From Oscarella lobularis (lineage: Eukaryota > Porifera > Homoscleromorpha > Homosclerophorida > Oscarellidae), in assembly GCF_947507565.1 (NCBI RefSeq), contig NC_089181.1:3419614-3483613 (forward strand): a stretch of 64,000 nt of DNA, in the 5' to 3' direction. This document shows, in pieces, positions 60,526 to 64,000 of the stretch. Below the pieces are notes generated by a model that saw nothing but the letters and a program-made list of their open reading frames with translations, made no database searches and was not told the origin of the DNA. The position numbers and the translations under genes were made by a program. How positions within the stretch are numbered: position 1 is the stretch's first letter; each line of letters starts with the position of its first letter.

Positions 60526-62966
60526 GGGTATATGTATGGAGGGATCAGCGGAGGGATGGGGCTCGCGAGAGAGGAGAGGAATGCGCGATAGGTGAGAGAA
60601 AGGAATGGCAGTGGATCGGTCGATGGTATGTGCTGTAGGTATTATTCTTTTTGATGAATTATTTTAAATTGTTTACTTTAGGGGCATATGTATGGAGGGA
60701 TGAGAGGAGGAATAGGACACGCGAGGGAGGAGAAGAGTGAGCGATGGGTGAGCGAGGGGATGAGCAACGAATCGATCAATGGTATGTGTTGTAGGTATTA
60801 TTCTTTTTAATGAAATATTTTCAATCGTTTATTGTAGGGGCATATGTATGGGAGGATCAGAGGAGGGATGGGACACGCAAGGGAGGGGAGGGATAAGCGA
60901 TGGGTAAGAGAGGATGAGCAACGGATCGATCAATGGTATGTGTTATAGGTAATATTCTTTTTAACGAATTATTTTGAATCGTTTATTCTAGAGGCATATG
61001 TATGGAAGGATCAGAGGAGAGATGGGACACGCGAGGGAGGAGAGGGATGAGCGATGGGTGAGAGAAAGGATTGGCAGCGGATCGGACGATGGTTTGTGCT
61101 ATGGGTATTATTCTTTTTAACGAATTATTTTGACTTGTTTATTTTAGGGGCATGTGTATGGAAGGATGAGAGGAGGAATAGGACACGCGAGGGAGGAGAA
61201 GAGTGAGCGATGGGTGAGCGAGGGGATGAGCAACGAATCGATCGATGGTATGTGTTGTAGGTATTATTCTTTTTAGTGAAATATTTTAAATCGTTTATTG
61301 TAGGGGCATATGTATGGGAGGATGAGAAGAGGGATGGGACACGCAAGGGAGGGGAGGGATAAGCGATGGGTGAGAGAGAGGATGAGGAGCGGATCGATCG
61401 ATGGTATGTGTTATAGGTAATATTCCTTTTAACGAATTATTTTGAATCGTTTATTCTAGAGGCATATGTATGGAAGGATCAGAGGAGAGATGGGACACGC
61501 GAGGGAGGAGAGGGATGAGCGATGGGTGAGAGAAAGGATTGGCAGTGGATCGGACGATGGTTTGTGCTATGGGTATTATTCTTTTTAACGAATTATTTTG
61601 ACTTGTTTATTTTAGGGGCATATGTATGGAAGGATGAGAGGAGGAATAGGACACGCGAGGGAGGAGGAGAGTGAGCGATGGGTGAGCGAGGGGATGAGCA
61701 ACGAATCGATCGATGGTATGTGTTGTAGGTATTGTTCTCTTTAGTGAAATATTTTAAATCGTTTATTGTAGGGGCATATGTATGAGAGGATGAGAGGAGG
61801 GATGGGACACGCAAGGGAGGGGAGGGATAAGCGATGGGTGAGAGAGAGGATGAGCAGCGGATCGATCGATGGTATGTGTTATAGGTAATATTCTTTTTAA
61901 CGAATTATTTTGAATCGTTTATTCTAGAGGCATATGTATGGAAGGATCAGAGGAGAGATGGGACACGCGAGGGAGGAGAGGGATGAGCGATGGGTGAGAG
62001 AAAGGATTGGCAGCGGATCGGACGATGGTTTGTGCTATGGGTATTAGTCTTTTTAACGAATTATTTTGACTTGTTTATTTTAGGGGCATATGTATGGAAG
62101 GACGAGAGGAGGAATAGGACACGCGAGGGAGGAGAAGAGTGAGAGATGGGTGAGCGAGGGGATGAGCAACGAATCGATCGATGGTATGTGTTGTAGGTAT
62201 TATTCTTTTTAGTGAAATATTTTAAATCGTTTATTGTAGGGGCATATGTATGGGAGGATGAGAGGAGGGATGGGACACGCAAGGGAGGGGAGGGATAAGC
62301 GATGGGTGAGAGAGAGGATGAGGAGCGGATCGATCGATGGTATGTGTTATAGGTAATATTCCTTTTAACGAATTATTTTGAATCGTTTATTCTAGAGGCA
62401 TATGTATGGAAGGATCAGAGGAGAGATGGGACACGCGAGGGAGGAGAGGGATGAGCGATGGGTGAGAGGAAGGATTGGCAGCGGATCGGACGATGGTATG
62501 TGCTGTGGGTATTATTCCTTTTAGCGGATTATTTTAACTCGTTTATTCTAGAGGCATACGTATGGAAGGATCAGAGGAGAGGTGGGACACGTAAGGGAGG
62601 AGAGGGATGAGCGATGTGTGAGAGAGGATGAGCAGCGGATCGATCGATGGTATGTGTTATAAGTAGTATTCTTTTTAATGAATTATTTTAAGTCGTTTAT
62701 TCTAGGGGCATATCTATGGGAGGATCAGATAGGAGGGATGGGACACGCGAGGGAGGAGAAGGATGAGCGGTGGGCGAGAGAGGATGGGCAGCGGGTCGGT
62801 CGGTGGTATGTGATATAGGTATGATTTTGTCTAATGAATTATTGTTAATGAATTGTTTTTAATTTGTTTATTTTAGGGGCATGGATATGGAGGAATCGGG
62901 GAAAGAAGGGAAGAGGCATGCAGATGAGAATGAGCGGTGAAGGAGGGGGTCAACAGAACAATCAAG
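60526..62966. repeat. 156-bp satellite array inside PLE unit 2
   Basis: Same monomers in the same order as 52050-54490, shifted by 8,476 bp. Confidence 0.85.
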
Positions 62967-63209
62967 TGGGAGGAATTTTGGGGTATGGGGTTGAGATACC
63001 TTTGGGCTTTTATTTGGTGGGCTGATATTTTTTCTTTTTTCGTTTTTGTAGAATTTGGTTGTGGGAAGTCAAGCGGAAGAGTCAGTCATAGAAAAAGAAT
63101 AGAGAAGAGAAGGCTTTGGAGGCGTTCATTTGTGGTGAGTTTCTGGGTAGTGTATGTAGTGTGTGTTTTTTATTTGTTTATATGGTCTATTAGAGTTAGT
63201 CTGTTAGAG

Positions 63210-64000
63210 TTAGAAAGGGAGTCTTTCATCCTTTGCGTTGAGTCCCTTTGGTTTTCTTGTTTCCAGGCACGAGATCCAGTGTTGTTCTAACCAGTGTAGA
63301 TCGTATGATGAGTCCGGGATTGAGTCGATAGGTTGTACCCCTAGTTTGTCTAGAGATTTCCACCCGTGGTCATGGAAGTGGGCGTAAAGGTAGAGGTCTT
63401 TCTTTTGGTGGTAGTGGCTACGGTGTCGTTGCATTCGTTTTGCTAGAGTGGTGGTAGTTTGGCCAATGTACTGTTTGCCACAGTCGGGGCATTCCAAGAG
63501 GTATATTAAGTTTTTTGAACTGCATGAGAATGTATCCGTGATAGGGTATGTTTCATTGGTGACTAGGCTGGTGAAGGATGTTCTCCTGCGTAAGATCGGG
63601 CAGCATTTGCAGTTGGAGATTTTGCATGGTGTGATTGTTGTATAGATGGTTTCAAGTGTGGGCGGGGTTGTTGGTGGAGTATTGCTGGTAGGAGTTGTGG
63701 TGGTAGTAGGGAGTTTTGCTCTTACGAGAGTGTCTGCTAGATTTTGTGTGCGTTTAAATGCTATCTTTGGTTTTGTAGGGAAGATGGAGTGTAGTAAGGG
63801 GGTTGTTTCAATGCGTTTCCATAGATCGTTAAGTGTTTTTCGTAGGCTAGGAAACCAGGGGTCGTATGGGATGACTAGTGTAAGGGGTGGTTTGGAGTTT
63901 TCTTTTGTTGTAACGGTTGCGGGGTCTGGAATTTTTTCAATAAGTTGCGTTCGTCGTGTGAACGGAAATTGCTTGTTTATGTCCTTAATTAGTTTTCGAG
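63210..64000 (-). CDS. PLE reverse transcriptase/GIY-YIG, unit 2 (partial)
   Basis: C-terminal part only, about residues 856-1118 of the unit 1 protein, including the CxCC cluster and LECPDCGKQYIGQT. The coding start lies right of the window. It repeats the unit 1 frame at the 8,476-bp offset without visible change. Confidence 0.92.
   Translation of the reverse strand, partial: RKLIKDINKQFPFTRRTQLIEKIPDPATVTTKENSKPPLTLVIPYDPWFPSLRKTLNDLWKRIETTPLLHSIFPTKPKIAFKRTQNLADTLVRAKLPTTTTTPTSNTPPTTPPTLETIYTTITPCKISNCKCCPILRRRTSFTSLVTNETYPITDTFSCSSKNLIYLLECPDCGKQYIGQTTTTLAKRMQRHRSHYHQKKDLYLYAHFHDHGWKSLDKLGVQPIDSIPDSSYDLHWLEQHWISCLETRKPKGLNAKDERLPF

Larger units (their letters stand above)
58797..64000 (-). 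mobile_element. Penelope-like retroelement, unit 2 (cut by window end)
   Basis: Tandem repeat of unit 1 at an offset of 8,482 bp before the poly(T) and 8,476 bp after it. Everything I compared (ORFs, satellite, tail) is identical. It begins ATAGTACGGATATTGC right after GGGGTT, a fragment of one telomeric repeat, next to the 5' end of unit 1. Contains the 3' 791 nt of the RT gene. Confidence 0.9.

Overview
This is a eukaryotic, almost certainly animal, chromosome-end window. Genes are packed 3 to 250 bp apart and broken by very short GT-AG introns, mostly 40-100 bp. The proteins recognised are animal-type: SCYL1, L2HGDH, VTI1B, MBIP, TYW5, DNAAF6, SIRT2, ABCA5-like, WDR11, KIF16B-like and ELAC2. 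The right end carries TTAGGG repeats and a Penelope-like retroelement. A compact non-bilaterian such as a homoscleromorph sponge would fit, but that is inference; the sequence gives no direct species marker. Multi-exon CDS coordinates give the outer span from start to stop. Splice sites were read by eye from reading-frame continuity and family conservation.

Region 1 (1-20,000) is dense in housekeeping genes. In order: SCYL1 (+, 5' partial), L2HGDH (+), NDUFAF1 (-), CRLS1 (+), VTI1B (-), a membrane-anchored protein with apparently three START domains (+), a 1.5-kb gene-poor gap, inositol-trisphosphate 3-kinase (-), MBIP (+), TYW5 (-) and an hnRNP H/F-type RNA-binding protein (+). Neighbours alternate strand, so there are bidirectional promoters and convergent 3' ends only 3 bp apart or overlapping. 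L2HGDH, NDUFAF1 and CRLS1 form a mitochondrial cluster.

Region 2 (20,076-22,602) holds two DNA transposons side by side, each bounded by the same 9-bp target duplication. Element A is 1,990 bp with perfect 28-bp inverted repeats and encodes a HIRAN-domain protein instead of a recognisable transposase. Element B is a 510-bp foldback. They sit directly before the ATG of DNAAF6, whose first base is the last base of the duplication.

Region 3 (22,602-48,791) has DNAAF6 (+) and then seven genes all on the minus strand: CWF19L2, SIRT2, an ABCA5-like transporter, a gulonolactone-oxidase-like enzyme, WDR11, a kinesin-3 with a possible prenylation tail, and ELAC2. One MITE family has copies in introns of SCYL1, L2HGDH and CWF19L2.

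Region 4 (49,885-64,000) is subtelomeric. A 10-bp satellite runs into TTAGGG repeats, then an 18-bp stub of a retroelement 3' end, more TTAGGG, and then head-to-tail copies of an 8.48-kb Penelope-like element (one complete, one cut by the window end). The element encodes a 1,118-aa RT plus GIY-YIG protein with intact-looking RT motifs. It has a hammerhead ribozyme just upstream of the ORF, a long 156-bp satellite in its 3' part and a poly(A) tract. Its sense-strand 3' end joins CCCTAA repeats, the arrangement expected if it primes on telomeric G-overhangs.
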